This document shows positions 7,606-17,070 of a DNA stretch of 51,068 nucleotides, one piece after another. The translations under genes and the position numbers were made by a program. The notes beneath the pieces are model-generated. The model saw only the letters and a program-made list of their open reading frames with translations. It was not told the DNA's origin and searched no databases. Numbering within the stretch: position 1 is the stretch's first letter; each line of letters opens with the position of its first letter. This DNA is from Treponema sp. (lineage in GTDB: Bacteria; Spirochaetota; Spirochaetia; Treponematales; Breznakiellaceae), in assembly GCA_031273325.1 (NCBI GenBank), contig JAISSB010000071.1:1-51068 (forward strand), written 5' to 3'.

Positions 7606-9473
7606 AAACCATTGTTTTTACCTTTGTTGTATTGCTTTTATGGAATGCTTGTTCACCGGACGATGATTCATATATCGATACAAACTATGGAGAAGTTCGG
7701 GTACATATTAACAGCGGCGCCCGCACTATTAATCCGGATTGGACTACGTTTAATCACTTTCGCCTCACTTTCATTGGAGAAGCCTTAACGATGAGTAAGG
7801 AATATACGGTACAAAACGGGCAGGGAATACTTTCTATATCCATGAAACCCGGATTCTGGACTCTTATTGTCAGTGCTTATTCGGATAATGGCGATAAAGA
7901 ACAGGCGCACATGCAAGGAAATACTACTGTCACCGTTGAATCGGGAAAATCCGTTGAAGTTACGGTAGCTCTTGATAACATTGTTGCTCCGTATGGAACA
8001 ATGGGAACATTTTCATATTCGATTCAATTTCCGGAATCGCTAGTAACATCTGCTTCATTACACATGTCTTTTTTAGATCAATATACCGGTAATTTTGTAC
8101 GTATGGAAACTGTTAATCTTATTGACACCGCTGTAATTGATAATGTTCATACGGGAATATTAACGCTTCCCTCAGGGTATTATCTCATGAATATACAGCT
8201 TTCAACAACTTATCCGGTTACCGGTAGAACGGATATTGTGTACATTTATCCAAATATGGAAACAAAAACGCCTCAATATACGTTCACCGAACAGTTTTTT
8301 CCTCATTATAATGAGGTGGATGAATCATTAACCCTTGATAACATCAAAGAGTACCTTGATGCTTTAAGCGAGAATACCGTTACCACTCCTTATGAAATAA
8401 ACATTGCTATTGACGTGGAACATGAGTTAAACACTTTATACGATTTACTTGATAAATATGTTGTACTTGATTTAAGTGGTGGAAGCGGAAATACATTTGG
8501 TACCGTTAAAACTGCGGTTAACACTGAGTATATTGTTTCTATTACTGTACCGGACACTGTAACTGCCATAACAGATAATGCGTTCAGCGGTTACACAGCG
8601 TTGAAATATGTTGAAATGGAAAACGTTACCACTGTGCCGGCACATGCATTTGCAGATTGTGACGCGCTTGAAACGTTAAAAGTTCCTTCATTGAAGACCG
8701 TCGTTTCTGAAGGTGTTGATAATCTTAAAAGAATTCTCTTTGCTTTAGATGCAAATACTCCGGAAACTCCTTATACTGTTGAGATTAGCACAGTTGATTT
8801 ATCTAAAAAACCTCAATTAGAAGCATTGTATGCAGCGCTGATTCGCTATGTTAATCTTGATTTGACTCATTGCAGCGGAAAAGACATTGCAAACTGTTTG
8901 TTTGATGAAGTTACTGATCCTAAAAATCCCAACATGATTAATATTGTATCAATTATCTTTCCTACATCGGTAGAAACAATAAATAACAAGCGTTTCACCA
9001 AATGTACTAATTTGGTATCGGTACAAGGCGAAGGAGTAACAACTATAAAAACTAAAGCTTTTGCGGGGTGTACTGCCCTTAAATCAATTAACTTTCCCTC
9101 AGTAACAAAAATAGAATGTAACAGTACAGCCAGTTCTGAAGGAGTATTTTACAACTGTTCAAAGTTAACAGACGTTGAAATACCAAGAATAGAAGAGCTT
9201 GGCAACTTTATATTCTATAACTGCTCGTCACTTCAGACGCTGAATATGCCGGAGATTCAATCCATTGGAAAACGTGCTTTCAAAGGAAGCGGCATTTCTT
9301 CAATTACCCTTGGAGAAACAGTTCCAACACTCGGCGAAAAAGTATTCGAAGGTATTAATCCATTATCAATTATGTACGTTCCGGCTGATAAAGTTGAAGA
9401 GTACCGTACAACTACCGTTTCTGGTTGGACAGACGAGCTAAAAGCACAAGTCACCCAGATTCCAGCTCAATAA
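7602..9473 (+). CDS. BspA-like leucine-rich-repeat lipoprotein
   Basis: A 623-residue protein. The start is the ATG at 7602 behind gtggagga, not the upstream codon of the ORF track. It has a lipoprotein signal MKTIVFTFVVLLLWNAC with Cys17. Residues about 20-250 form a beta-rich region. After about residue 300 come repeats of the LRR_5/BspA type (ITDNAFSGYTALKYVEM, VPAHAFADCDALETLKVP, IKTKAFAGCTALKSINFP, LGNFIFYNCSSLQTLNMP, IGKRAFKGSGISSITL) and a C-terminal cap ending VTQIPAQ. In T. denticola and related species such proteins mediate adhesion; that role here is inference. Confidence 0.9.
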   Translation: MKTIVFTFVVLLLWNACSPDDDSYIDTNYGEVRVHINSGARTINPDWTTFNHFRLTFIGEALTMSKEYTVQNGQGILSISMKPGFWTLIVSAYSDNGDKEQAHMQGNTTVTVESGKSVEVTVALDNIVAPYGTMGTFSYSIQFPESLVTSASLHMSFLDQYTGNFVRMETVNLIDTAVIDNVHTGILTLPSGYYLMNIQLSTTYPVTGRTDIVYIYPNMETKTPQYTFTEQFFPHYNEVDESLTLDNIKEYLDALSENTVTTPYEINIAIDVEHELNTLYDLLDKYVVLDLSGGSGNTFGTVKTAVNTEYIVSITVPDTVTAITDNAFSGYTALKYVEMENVTTVPAHAFADCDALETLKVPSLKTVVSEGVDNLKRILFALDANTPETPYTVEISTVDLSKKPQLEALYAALIRYVNLDLTHCSGKDIANCLFDEVTDPKNPNMINIVSIIFPTSVETINNKRFTKCTNLVSVQGEGVTTIKTKAFAGCTALKSINFPSVTKIECNSTASSEGVFYNCSKLTDVEIPRIEELGNFIFYNCSSLQTLNMPEIQSIGKRAFKGSGISSITLGETVPTLGEKVFEGINPLSIMYVPADKVEEYRTTTVSGWTDELKAQVTQIPAQ

Positions 9474-9492
9474 AACAAACTATTATGAGAAA

Positions 9493-9512
9493 CCCCCGAT
9501 TAAAACCGGGGG
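9493..9512. terminator. Hairpin between convergent genes
   Basis: CCCCCG and CGGGGG form a six-base GC stem around the loop attaaaac, 20 bases after the leucine-rich-repeat gene and 16 bases from the stop of the converging glycosidase gene. The downstream sequence is AU-rich in both directions, so it could end transcription on both strands. It lacks a long uninterrupted U run. Confidence 0.7.
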
Positions 9513-9527
9513 AATATATTGATTATG

Positions 9528-10454
9528 TTATAAGGAAAAATATCTTCTAACGACAGTTTCTGCATCTTTTGCATAAAAAGAATAACTTTTATCGTGTAAC
9601 ACGTTATTTTCACTGTACAATCGCGCAGGCCAAGACCATAAACAGTAACCGTTAACCCACGGACGATTTTGGGTATGTTCAAACATATCTTCGTACCACC
9701 GTGCTTGTTCGATCATATTTGCTTCTCCCGTTAATTCCCATTTATTCGGTACATAAGCAGAACCGGTAACACTCATACAACCGGTCTCTGCAAAGAAAAA
9801 CGGTTTATTAAACCGATAAACTACTTGTTCAATGCGATCAAGCTCTGTTTTCCAGGAACCAATAGGATAATATCCGCTTGATGAAATCACATCAACGCAA
9901 TCCCACCATGTAACATGGTCTTCTTGATACTTATCAGTATTGTAACTCACGTAACCGTGATATATGCTCTTAACTTCTGCCGTTAGATCACGCCATTCTG
10001 CTTCTTTGCGTTCTGCCATAACCATTTCACATCCCATAATGAACATAAAGCAATGTGTTTCTTCGGCAATTTGTGCATAGTGCAATTGAAATTGCTTATA
10101 AGAGTGAAACCAATTCCGCCACTTCGGCTCGCAAGGCACTTCGTTATCAAAAAAATTAATGAATGCCCGCCAGACTCCATTCTTACAGTTGACAGTTGGT
10201 TTAAGGATAACCTTTAATCCCAGCGACTGAGCAAAGTGGATAGCATTTTTTAACTCTAAATCGCTCGGTAAAAAATTGCTTTCGAAATCAATTTCTTCCG
10301 ATTGAGGAGTATTTTGCAAACCAGTCAAAGCAAAAAGTACACAATTAGCTTCAGTACATTGCATCATCATTGTAAGACTGTCGCGTGCTTCCATCGAACT
10401 CAACACCCCAAAATATGGAAAAGGGGCAAAAGTGATACCTTTTATTTGTTCCAT
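9528..10454 (-). CDS. Glycoside hydrolase, GH113-like (beta-mannanase type)
   Basis: A 308-residue TIM-barrel protein with no signal peptide, so it is probably cytoplasmic. Features typical of GH113 are KGITFAPFPYFGVL near the start, VILKPTV, the helix WFHSYKQFQLHYAQIAEE and then FIMGCEM, whose Glu143 would be the acid/base, and FFFAETGC, whose Glu223 would be the nucleophile. The 80-residue spacing of the two glutamates matches characterised GH113 mannanases. The methionine at the head of the ORF track is a TTG; I prefer the ATG two codons later. Likely substrates are beta-mannosides or other small oligosaccharides; the exact substrate cannot be read from sequence. It is a single-gene unit, convergent with the lipoprotein operon. 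Confidence 0.8.
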   Translation of the reverse strand: MEQIKGITFAPFPYFGVLSSMEARDSLTMMMQCTEANCVLFALTGLQNTPQSEEIDFESNFLPSDLELKNAIHFAQSLGLKVILKPTVNCKNGVWRAFINFFDNEVPCEPKWRNWFHSYKQFQLHYAQIAEETHCFMFIMGCEMVMAERKEAEWRDLTAEVKSIYHGYVSYNTDKYQEDHVTWWDCVDVISSSGYYPIGSWKTELDRIEQVVYRFNKPFFFAETGCMSVTGSAYVPNKWELTGEANMIEQARWYEDMFEHTQNRPWVNGYCLWSWPARLYSENNVLHDKSYSFYAKDAETVVRRYFSL

Positions 10455-10536
10455 TTTCAATACTCTTTTGGTACATTAATACCTTTATTTGATTTCAAGC
10501 GATGATACTATTAAAATTCTATAGCACAGTATATAC

Positions 10537-10565
10537 TTGACATTTATTGATAATCAAGATATTAT
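10537..10565 (+). promoter_or_regulatory. Strong sigma-70 type promoter of the ribosomal operon
   Basis: TTGACA (10537-10542), a 17-base spacer and TATTAT (10560-10565) match the housekeeping consensus in 11 of 12 positions. It lies about 240 bases upstream of rpsL and would transcribe the whole plus-strand ribosomal block. A second TTGACA at 10702 has only a poor -10 (cttaat, 18-base spacer). Confidence 0.8.
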
Positions 10566-10587
10566 AAAAAAGTTATATTGTGTACTA

Positions 10588-10640
10588 GTCAATCATCCCA
10601 CGGTTAAAGCTGTGGATTTGTGAAAATAAGCCTGATTGAC
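10588..10640 (+). promoter_or_regulatory. Structured leader of rpsL operon, nested stem-loop
   Basis: GTCAATCA (10588-10595) is perfectly complementary to TGATTGAC (10633-10640), and inside it CCACGG (10598-10603) pairs with CTGTGG (10610-10615). The nested stem begins about 16 bases after the predicted transcription start. Ribosomal operons are often controlled by a ribosomal protein binding its own leader; this could be such a site. No known leader class is recognised. Confidence 0.5.
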
Positions 10641-10681
10641 CAAATAGGCGCTGTGAAGTACTATGTTATCTGTGTGAATCT

Positions 10682-10755
10682 CTGTTTTGAAAAAACAGCT
10701 CTTGACAAAAATTAAGAAGCTGTGTCTTAATAGAAAGCACTCTTGTCAAGTTTTT
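10682..10755 (+). promoter_or_regulatory. Second leader hairpin with U-run, possible attenuator
   Basis: CTTGACAA (10701-10708) and TTGTCAAG (10743-10750) are perfect inverted repeats, followed at once by TTTTT. A short CTGTTTT/AAAACAG hairpin sits just before. The arrangement resembles an attenuator between the promoter and rpsL, but the 34-base loop makes this tentative. Confidence 0.4.
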
Positions 10756-10806
10756 GGTGACTTGGGTGTTGAGGAAAATAAGTGGAGGATTAGTAAAACT
10801 TAAACG

Positions 10807-11181
10807 ATGCCTACTATTAACCAACTTGTTCGTTTTGGACGTAAAAAGTTAAGCTCAAAGACAAAATCACCGGCTCTTCAGTCTTGTCCTCAGAAACGTG
10901 GGGTATGTACCCGTGTTATGGTGACAACACCGAAGAAACCGAATTCAGCGCAACGGAAAGTTGCTCGCGTGCGTCTCTCACATGGTATTGAGGTAACTGC
11001 ATATATTCCAGGTGAAGGGCATAATTTGCAGGAACACTCTGCAGTGTTAGTACGTGGCGGTCGCGTGAAAGACCTCCCTGGTGTGCGTTACCATATTATT
11101 CGTGGTACTAAAGACACTAATGGAGTAAATGACCGTAAACGCGGCCGTTCGAAATATGGGGCAAAACGACCGAAAGCATAG
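10807..11181 (+). CDS. rpsL: 30S ribosomal protein S12
   Basis: A 124-residue protein, full length for the family. It has the decoding-centre motifs [18 protein letters not shown] and KDLPGVRYH, where streptomycin-resistance mutations occur in other bacteria; both loops carry the usual lysines. It is the first gene of the plus-strand ribosomal operon, read after a structured leader of about 240 bases, and ten bases ahead of rpsG. Confidence 0.98.
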   Translation: MPTINQLVRFGRKKLSSKTKSPALQSCPQKRGVCTRVMVTTPKKPNSAQRKVARVRLSHGIEVTAYIPGEGHNLQEHSAVLVRGGRVKDLPGVRYHIIRGTKDTNGVNDRKRGRSKYGAKRPKA

Positions 11182-11190
11182 GAATATACA

Positions 11191-11661
11191 ATGGGACGAA
11201 AGAAAAAAACCGTGGATCGAGGAATTATGGCGGATCCGTTGTACGGTAGTGTAGTGATTTCAAAATTTGTTAATCGGATGATGTGGGAAGGAAAACGTTC
11301 AGTCGGTTTAAGGATTGTGTATAACGCTTTAACTTTACTCGGAACAAAGACTGCTAAAGACCCTCTTGAAGTCTTCCTTAAAGCTATAGACAATGTAAAG
11401 CCAAACGTTGAAGTAAAATCACGTCGTGTAGGGGGTGCTACCTATCAAGTACCTGTTGACATACGAGAACCGCGTCGTGAAGCATTAGGTATGCGTTGGG
11501 TTATTGCTGCAGCACGTAAACGCTCAGGAAAAGGAATGGACGACCGTCTTGCAGCAGAATTAATGGACGCGTATAATAATACAGGAACAGCGTATAAAAA
11601 ACGCGATGATACACATCGGATGGCAGAAGCAAACAAAGCTTTTATACATTATCGGTGGTAA
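11191..11661 (+). CDS. rpsG: 30S ribosomal protein S7
   Basis: A 156-residue primary 16S rRNA-binding protein of the small-subunit head, with the family motifs VKSRRVGGATYQVP and REPRREALGMRWVI and the C-terminal DTHRMAEANKAFIHYRW. In E. coli the next gene is fusA; here tuf follows after 35 bases and no fusA is present. In E. coli S7 represses its own operon. Confidence 0.98.
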   Translation: MGRKKKTVDRGIMADPLYGSVVISKFVNRMMWEGKRSVGLRIVYNALTLLGTKTAKDPLEVFLKAIDNVKPNVEVKSRRVGGATYQVPVDIREPRREALGMRWVIAAARKRSGKGMDDRLAAELMDAYNNTGTAYKKRDDTHRMAEANKAFIHYRW

Positions 11662-11696
11662 ATACGTGATTAGTTTAACCAAAAAGGAGGTAAAAT

Positions 11697-12905
11697 ATGG
11701 CAAAAGAAAAGTTTAACCGCGATAAAATCCACATGAATGTAGGTACTATAGGGCACGTAGATCATGGAAAAACGACCCTTTCTGCTGCAATTACTATGTA
11801 TTGTGGTAAAAAATACGGTGATAAGATTATGAAGTTTGACGATATCGATAATGCTCCAGAAGAAAAAGCACGTGGCATTACTATCAATACGCGGCATTTA
11901 GAATACCAATCTGAAAAACGGCATTATGCCCATATTGACTGTCCCGGCCATGCGGACTATATCAAAAATATGATAACTGGGGCTGCTCAAATGGACGGAG
12001 CTATATTAGTTGTTTCTGCCCCAGACTCCGTTATGCCCCAAACACGTGAGCATATTATTCTTGCTAGACAAGTTGGAGTTCCAAGTATTATTGTATTTCT
12101 CAACAAGACTGATCTTATTGATGATCCGGAATTGTTGGAATTGGTTGAAGAAGAAATTCGTGATGTGCTTAAAGCTAACGGTTTTCCCGGGGATCAAGTT
12201 CCTATTATTAAAGGTTCTGCATTCAAAACAATGTCTGATCTTTTGAGTATGGGAAGTGGTGATTTACCTGAGTCTTCAGGTTGTGTTGAAGAGCTGCTTA
12301 ATACTATGGACAGTTATTTTCCTGATCCGATACGTGATGATGCTAAACCTTTTATTATGCCAATTGAAGATGTATTTACTATTCAAGGACGTGGTACCGT
12401 TGTAACTGGAAAAGTCGAACGTGGGGTGCTGAAACTGAACGAAGAAGTTGAAATTGTCGGTATTAGACCCACGCGAAAAACTGTTGTAACAGGTATGGAA
12501 ATGTTCAATAAAACCTTGGAAAGTGTTCAATCAGGAGATAATGTTGGTACACTCCTCCGCGGAGTTGATAAAAAAGAAGTTGAACGTGGACAAGTCCTTG
12601 CAAAACCTGGTTCTATCAAACCATATAACAAGTTCAAAGGGCAAATTTACTGTCTTTCAAAAGAAGAAGGCGGGCGTCACAGTCCTTTCTTCAGCGGTTA
12701 CCGTCCGCAGTTCTATTTCCGTACAACCGACATTACTGGAACGGTTAAACTTCCAGAAGGTAAGGAAATGATTATGCCGGGTGACAATACGGAAATTTTT
12801 GGGGAACTTATTCACCCTATAGCAATGGAAAAAGGTCTTAAATTTGCTATCCGTGAAGGTGGAAAAACCGTCGCGTCAGGGCAGGTTATTGAGATCATCG
12901 AGTAA
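11697..12905 (+). CDS. tuf: Elongation factor Tu
   Basis: A 402-residue GTPase that carries aminoacyl-tRNA to the ribosome. The G motifs are GHVDHGKT (G1), RGITIN (G2), DCPGHAD (G3), NKTD (G4) and GSA (G5). Domain 2 includes [13 protein letters not shown] and domain 3 [21 protein letters not shown]. It has a strong aaaaggaggt ribosome site. It sits between rpsG and rpsJ, joining the str and S10 operons. Confidence 0.98.
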   Translation: MAKEKFNRDKIHMNVGTIGHVDHGKTTLSAAITMYCGKKYGDKIMKFDDIDNAPEEKARGITINTRHLEYQSEKRHYAHIDCPGHADYIKNMITGAAQMDGAILVVSAPDSVMPQTREHIILARQVGVPSIIVFLNKTDLIDDPELLELVEEEIRDVLKANGFPGDQVPIIKGSAFKTMSDLLSMGSGDLPESSGCVEELLNTMDSYFPDPIRDDAKPFIMPIEDVFTIQGRGTVVTGKVERGVLKLNEEVEIVGIRPTRKTVVTGMEMFNKTLESVQSGDNVGTLLRGVDKKEVERGQVLAKPGSIKPYNKFKGQIYCLSKEEGGRHSPFFSGYRPQFYFRTTDITGTVKLPEGKEMIMPGDNTEIFGELIHPIAMEKGLKFAIREGGKTVASGQVIEIIE

Positions 12906-12919
12906 ATGTGAGGGTTTTA

Positions 12920-13228
12920 ATGGCTACTGAACGAATTCGAGTTCGATTACGGAGTTTCGATATTGAATTAATCGATCAAAGTGCACGATCGATTGTACAA
13001 ACAGTGCAAAAAGTTGGAGCAAAAGTAACTGGTCCTATTCCTTTACCAACACGGATAAATAAAGTGACTGTTCTCCGTTCTCCTCATGTAAATAAAAAAT
13101 CACGTGAGCAGTTTGAAATGCGGACACATAAACGGTTAGTTGACATAATTAGCCCTTCACCAGAGGTTATGGATGCTTTAATGAAATTAGAACTTCCTGC
13201 CGGTGTAGATGTAGAGATTAAACAATAG
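12920..13228 (+). CDS. rpsJ: 30S ribosomal protein S10
   Basis: A 102-residue protein beginning [14 protein letters not shown], with the C-terminal [27 protein letters not shown] typical of S10. I use the ATG at 12920 behind gtgaggg rather than the GTG of the ORF track, because the four extra residues are not family-like. It is part of the 30S head, starts 15 bases after tuf and opens the S10 gene order. Confidence 0.97.
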   Translation: MATERIRVRLRSFDIELIDQSARSIVQTVQKVGAKVTGPIPLPTRINKVTVLRSPHVNKKSREQFEMRTHKRLVDIISPSPEVMDALMKLELPAGVDVEIKQ

Positions 13229-13240
13229 TTTGAGGTTGAC

Positions 13241-13843
13241 ATGTTGACGTTAATGGCACGAAAAATTGGAATGACTCAAGTTTTCGATACGGCGGGAAAT
13301 TTGATTCCGGTAACGGTTGTTCAAATTAATCCGAATGTTGTAATAGCAAAACGAGAAGGTGGGGCATTTCTCCTTGGGGTCGATGATTTAAAGAAGCATA
13401 TAAAAAAGCCCTACGCGGGACAGTTTTCCGAGGGTATTATTCCGAAAAGGTATCTTAAAGAGGTTCGCGATATTGCTCGTGAGCTTCAAGTTGGAGATTC
13501 GTTAGGAATTGAAGTATTTGAAGGATGTCGATATGTTGACGTGACGGGTACTTCAAAAGGAAAAGGTTTTCAGGGAGTTGTAAAACGGTGGGGTTTTGGC
13601 GGTGGACGGAAAAGCCATGGCTCGAAGTTTCACCGTGAACCAGGATCGACAGGACAATCAACTTATCCGAGTAAGTCTTTTAAAAATGTAAAAATGCCCG
13701 GTCGTATGGGACGAGAGCAGGTTACAGTTCTCAATTTAAAGGTTGAGCAGATTGATACCGAACAGAAGTGTCTTTTGATTAGAGGAGCTGTTCCTGGAAT
13801 TAATAATGGGCTTCTTTCTGTAAGAAAGGCAGTAAAAAAGTAA
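13241..13843 (+). CDS. rplC: 50S ribosomal protein L3
   Basis: A 200-residue protein starting [16 protein letters not shown] after a gaggt site. It carries the conserved glycine-rich loop near the peptidyl-transferase centre ([20 protein letters not shown]) and [14 protein letters not shown]. Standard position between rpsJ and rplD. A 101-base gap follows, the largest gap in the S10 cluster. Confidence 0.97.
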   Translation: MLTLMARKIGMTQVFDTAGNLIPVTVVQINPNVVIAKREGGAFLLGVDDLKKHIKKPYAGQFSEGIIPKRYLKEVRDIARELQVGDSLGIEVFEGCRYVDVTGTSKGKGFQGVVKRWGFGGGRKSHGSKFHREPGSTGQSTYPSKSFKNVKMPGRMGREQVTVLNLKVEQIDTEQKCLLIRGAVPGINNGLLSVRKAVKK

Positions 13844-13850
13844 GAAAAGA

Positions 13851-13893
13851 ACACATATTATTTTTCTTTATATGTTTAGAAAAGAAAATGTGT
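13851..13893 (+). promoter_or_regulatory. Hairpin in the rplC-rplD gap
   Basis: ACACAT (13851-13856) and ATGTGT (13888-13893) form the base of an AT-rich stem, with more pairing inside (tata/tata). The gap also holds a ggggggtacc stretch. It might be an RNA-processing or control site ahead of rplD (L4 is the autoregulator of the S10 operon in E. coli), but the evidence is structural only. Confidence 0.3.
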
Positions 13894-13944
13894 TTTCCTT
13901 AAATAAGGGGGGTACCGTCTAGTTAGAGTGAACGGGAAATTATT

Positions 13945-14583
13945 ATGAATATAAAGGTTTATTCCACTGGAGGTTCAGAATTACGGGAATTATCCCTAGA
14001 GGAGGCTGTGTTTGGTCTTCCATTCAATGAAGCGGTTATCTGGTATGCTATCCAAAATGAGCTTGCTAACCAACGACTTGGAACAGCATGTACAAAAGAC
14101 CGTGGTGAAGTACATGGCTCAAATGCAAAACCGTATAAACAAAAAGGAACGGGACGTGCAAGACGCGGAGATAAAAAGTCTCCAATTTTAGTTGGTGGTG
14201 GTACCGTTTTTGGTCCAAAACCAAGAGATTTTTCGTATTCAATACCCAAAAAAGCTAAACGTGCTGCGATAAAAAATATTTTGAGTTTAAAAATACGAAC
14301 AGAAACATTTAAAGTTGTTGAAGATTTTTCAATAGAATCTGGAAAGACAAAAGATATTTTAAAGATTCTCAAAAATTTTACTATTAACGAACGTACAGTT
14401 ATTCTTTTAAAAAATGATGATCCAAAAATTAAACAAGCGGGTAGAAATATTCCATGGTTAAAATTTCTTTCTTACAACCGTTTAAGAGCTCATGATCTTT
14501 TTTATAGCCGCAAAGTTATCGCACTTGAAACAGCTGTCAAAAATCTCAATGTATTCTACGGAAATGCTGAAGGAGTTTCTTGA
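13945..14583 (+). CDS. rplD: 50S ribosomal protein L4
   Basis: A 212-residue protein with the extended-loop motif KPYKQKGTGRARRGDKKSPI followed by GGGTVFGPKPRDFSY, typical of L4, which lines the peptide exit tunnel. The ribosome site is weak (acgggaaat). Its stop TGA overlaps the rplW ATG by one base. Confidence 0.97.
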   Translation: MNIKVYSTGGSELRELSLEEAVFGLPFNEAVIWYAIQNELANQRLGTACTKDRGEVHGSNAKPYKQKGTGRARRGDKKSPILVGGGTVFGPKPRDFSYSIPKKAKRAAIKNILSLKIRTETFKVVEDFSIESGKTKDILKILKNFTINERTVILLKNDDPKIKQAGRNIPWLKFLSYNRLRAHDLFYSRKVIALETAVKNLNVFYGNAEGVS

Positions 14584-14879
14584 TGGCGTTAAGCATTAGT
14601 ACAGAAAATATTTTAATTGCGCCGATTCTTTCTGAAAAAACAAATATCATGCGTGAAAAAGGATTTTATGTTTTCAAAGTTGATTCGCGGGCAACAAAAA
14701 TTCTTGTCAAAGAAGCAGTTGCAAAACTATTCAACGTACATCCGCTTTTCTGCAATATCCAAATCGTCGGAGGGAAACCAAAACGTCAAAGATCTCGTTC
14801 CGGCTATACTGCAACATGGAAAAAAGCAATAGTGCGATTGAAGGCAGGTGAAAAAATTCCCCTCTTTGAGGGAGTGTAA
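14583..14879 (+). CDS. rplW: 50S ribosomal protein L23
   Basis: A 98-residue protein with the family core [22 protein letters not shown], then [10 protein letters not shown] and a basic loop [23 protein letters not shown]23 sits at the tunnel exit and docks trigger factor and SRP. The start ATG overlaps the rplD stop (TGATG), so translation is coupled; the upstream TTG in the ORF track is rejected. Confidence 0.96.
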   Translation: MALSISTENILIAPILSEKTNIMREKGFYVFKVDSRATKILVKEAVAKLFNVHPLFCNIQIVGGKPKRQRSRSGYTATWKKAIVRLKAGEKIPLFEGV

Positions 14880-14890
14880 AGGTTAAATGC

Positions 14891-15715
14891 ATGGCAGTGA
14901 AAACATATAAGCCAATTACTCCAGGAATGAGGCAATTGGTTAGTTTAGACAATTCGGGACTTTCGAAAATTCGCCCTGAAAAAAGTTTAACAACAGGAAG
15001 ATCTAATAATGCAGGAAGAGATTCTCACGGACGTATCAGTGTATGGCATAAGGGGGGTGGTCATAAACGACTGTACCGAACTATTGATTTTAAACGTGAT
15101 AAAATTGGTGTGTATGGTACCGTTCAAACGCTTGAATATGATCCAAATCGGAGTGCAAATATTGCACTTATTCAGTACGATGATGGAGAAAAACGTTATA
15201 TTATTGCTCCAAAAGGATTAATAATTGGATCGCGTGTTGTAAGTGGTCCCCAAGCTTTGCTTGAAGCAGCCAATGCACTGCCACTAAAGAATATTCCTCT
15301 TGGTTTTAACGTGTATAATATTGAATTGACCTTAGGAAAAGGAGGTCAATTAGTTCGCTCGGCAGGAGTGTCGGCAATTATTGTTGCAAAAGAAGGAAAA
15401 TATGTTACCTTGAAACTCCCTTCGGGGGAGATGCGGATGATTTTCCAAGAATGTTATGCAACAGTTGGTACTGTCGGGAATGAAGATCATATGAACATTA
15501 AACTAGGCAAAGCGGGACGCAATAGATGGCTTGGAATACGTCCCACCGTACGCGGTATGTCTATGAATCCAGTTGATCATCCTCATGGTGGTGGAGAAGG
15601 AAAAAATAAAGGTATCAATCCGGTTACCCCATGGGGACAGCCAACAAAAGGTTATAAAACACGTAAAAAACATAAACCTTCGTCACGGTTCATTGTGAGC
15701 CGCCGAAAGAAATAA
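14891..15715 (+). CDS. rplB: 50S ribosomal protein L2
   Basis: A 274-residue protein, full length, with the RNA-binding core [20 protein letters not shown] and the catalytic-centre region [15 protein letters not shown]2 is essential for subunit association and peptidyl transfer. Standard place between rplW and rpsS. Confidence 0.98.
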   Translation: MAVKTYKPITPGMRQLVSLDNSGLSKIRPEKSLTTGRSNNAGRDSHGRISVWHKGGGHKRLYRTIDFKRDKIGVYGTVQTLEYDPNRSANIALIQYDDGEKRYIIAPKGLIIGSRVVSGPQALLEAANALPLKNIPLGFNVYNIELTLGKGGQLVRSAGVSAIIVAKEGKYVTLKLPSGEMRMIFQECYATVGTVGNEDHMNIKLGKAGRNRWLGIRPTVRGMSMNPVDHPHGGGEGKNKGINPVTPWGQPTKGYKTRKKHKPSSRFIVSRRKK

Positions 15716-15727
15716 AGGAGTAACATT

Positions 15728-16006
15728 ATGTCAAGATCCGTTACGAAGGGTCCCTTTGTAGAAGAAAGTCTGTACAAAAAGATTAAAGAAACAGTTAAAA
15801 GCGGAGATAGAAGAATAATTAAAACCTATTCTCGCTGTTCAACTATTGTTCCTATGATGGTCGGTTTGACTATCTCTGTATATAACGGAAAATCATGGAT
15901 TCCTGTATATATTACTGAAAATCTTGTCGGGCACAAACTGGGTGAATTTGTTCCAACAAGAATTTTTAGAGGTCATGCAGGATCAGATAAAAAGGCATCA
16001 AAATGA
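15728..16006 (+). CDS. rpsS: 30S ribosomal protein S19
   Basis: A 92-residue protein starting [19 protein letters not shown] with [18 protein letters not shown], the S19 signature. It pairs with S13 in the 30S head. It overlaps rplV by four bases (ATGA) and follows a taaaggag site. Confidence 0.98.
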   Translation: MSRSVTKGPFVEESLYKKIKETVKSGDRRIIKTYSRCSTIVPMMVGLTISVYNGKSWIPVYITENLVGHKLGEFVPTRIFRGHAGSDKKASK

Positions 16007-16374
16007 GAAAACGTGAGGGATATAGAGCAGTAGCGAAATATTTTATCGTTTCGCCATTTAAAATTCGTCCAGTAGCAGATTTAGTACGTAGAAAAAAATA
16101 TCCTGATGCTATTGCTTTGCTAGATACAATGCCACATAAAGGGGCACTACTTATTAAAAAGGTTTTGAAATCAGGTGCGTCTAACGCTCTCAGCCGTAAT
16201 ACACAACTCGATGAAGGTATGCTGTACATAAAAGAGTTAATAGTCAACGAAGGTCCGCGTTTGAAGCGCGTGTGGTTCCGGGCACGAGGGCGAGCAGATA
16301 TGCTCCTCAAACGAATGTGTCATATTTCTGTTGTGATCAGCGAAAAGGGAGGAGTAAATGGGGCAAAAGGTTAA
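16003..16374 (+). CDS. rplV: 50S ribosomal protein L22
   Basis: A 123-residue protein with [23 protein letters not shown] at the start and the tunnel beta-hairpin region [25 protein letters not shown] near the C-terminus, where macrolide-resistance changes occur in other species. It overlaps rpsS by four bases and rpsC by 17 bases. Confidence 0.97.
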   Translation: MRKREGYRAVAKYFIVSPFKIRPVADLVRRKKYPDAIALLDTMPHKGALLIKKVLKSGASNALSRNTQLDEGMLYIKELIVNEGPRLKRVWFRARGRADMLLKRMCHISVVISEKGGVNGAKG

Positions 16375-17068
16375 TCCTATCGGATTTCGTATCGGTATTA
16401 ATAAAAGTTGGGGGTCACGGTGGTATGTTGATCCAAGAGAGTATGTTAATGCATTGCATGAGGATGTTAAACTTCGCAAATTAGTGATGGAACTGCCAGA
16501 AACAAAAGGGGCAGATATTGCTGAATTAGAAATCATCCGGCATCCACAGCGAATTACTCTTACGATTCACAGTGCGCGTCCAGGTGTTATTATTGGACCC
16601 AAAGGGGCTAATATTGAAAAAATCGGTGTTGAATTACAGAAACATGCTACTAAAAAAATTCAGATAAAAATAAAAGAAATTAAGAATGCAGACAGTAATG
16701 CACAGATTATTGCTCAAAATATTAGCCGACAATTATTAACACGGGTATCTTTTCGAAGGGCAATGAAGCAAGCTATTACTAATGCAGTAAAAAAAGGAAA
16801 TGCCCAAGGGGTAAAAGTACGACTTTCTGGTCGTTTAGGTGGCGCTGAAATGTCGCGTACTGAAGAAATGAAAGAGGGACGTATTCCGCTTCATACATTA
16901 AGAGCAGATATTGATTATGGTTTTACCGAAGCTCATACAACATTTGGTTCCATCGGAATTAAAGTATGGGTTTTTAATGGTATGAAGTATGGAAAAGAAC
17001 AAAAAGAAGACGCAGGACAGCTGATTCGTAGTAAACGGCGGGAACACAGTTCTTCTACAAGGAGTTAA
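16358..17068 (+). CDS. rpsC: 30S ribosomal protein S3
   Basis: A 236-residue protein with N-terminal [14 protein letters not shown], the KH domain motif [15 protein letters not shown] and the C-terminal domain [28 protein letters not shown]3 lines the mRNA entry tunnel. It is nested 17 bases into the end of rplV behind an agggagga site. Confidence 0.98.
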   Translation: MGQKVNPIGFRIGINKSWGSRWYVDPREYVNALHEDVKLRKLVMELPETKGADIAELEIIRHPQRITLTIHSARPGVIIGPKGANIEKIGVELQKHATKKIQIKIKEIKNADSNAQIIAQNISRQLLTRVSFRRAMKQAITNAVKKGNAQGVKVRLSGRLGGAEMSRTEEMKEGRIPLHTLRADIDYGFTEAHTTFGSIGIKVWVFNGMKYGKEQKEDAGQLIRSKRREHSSSTRS

Positions 17069-17070
17069 AC

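Noticed and set aside
9500-9682. 60-residue ORF at the end of the glycosidase
   Set aside because: Out-of-frame shadow within the GH113-like gene and terminator region.
10702-10730. Second promoter at TTGACA 10702
   Set aside because: The best -10 (cttaat) matches only four of six bases with an 18-base spacer, and TTGACA is part of a dyad that better fits a leader hairpin.
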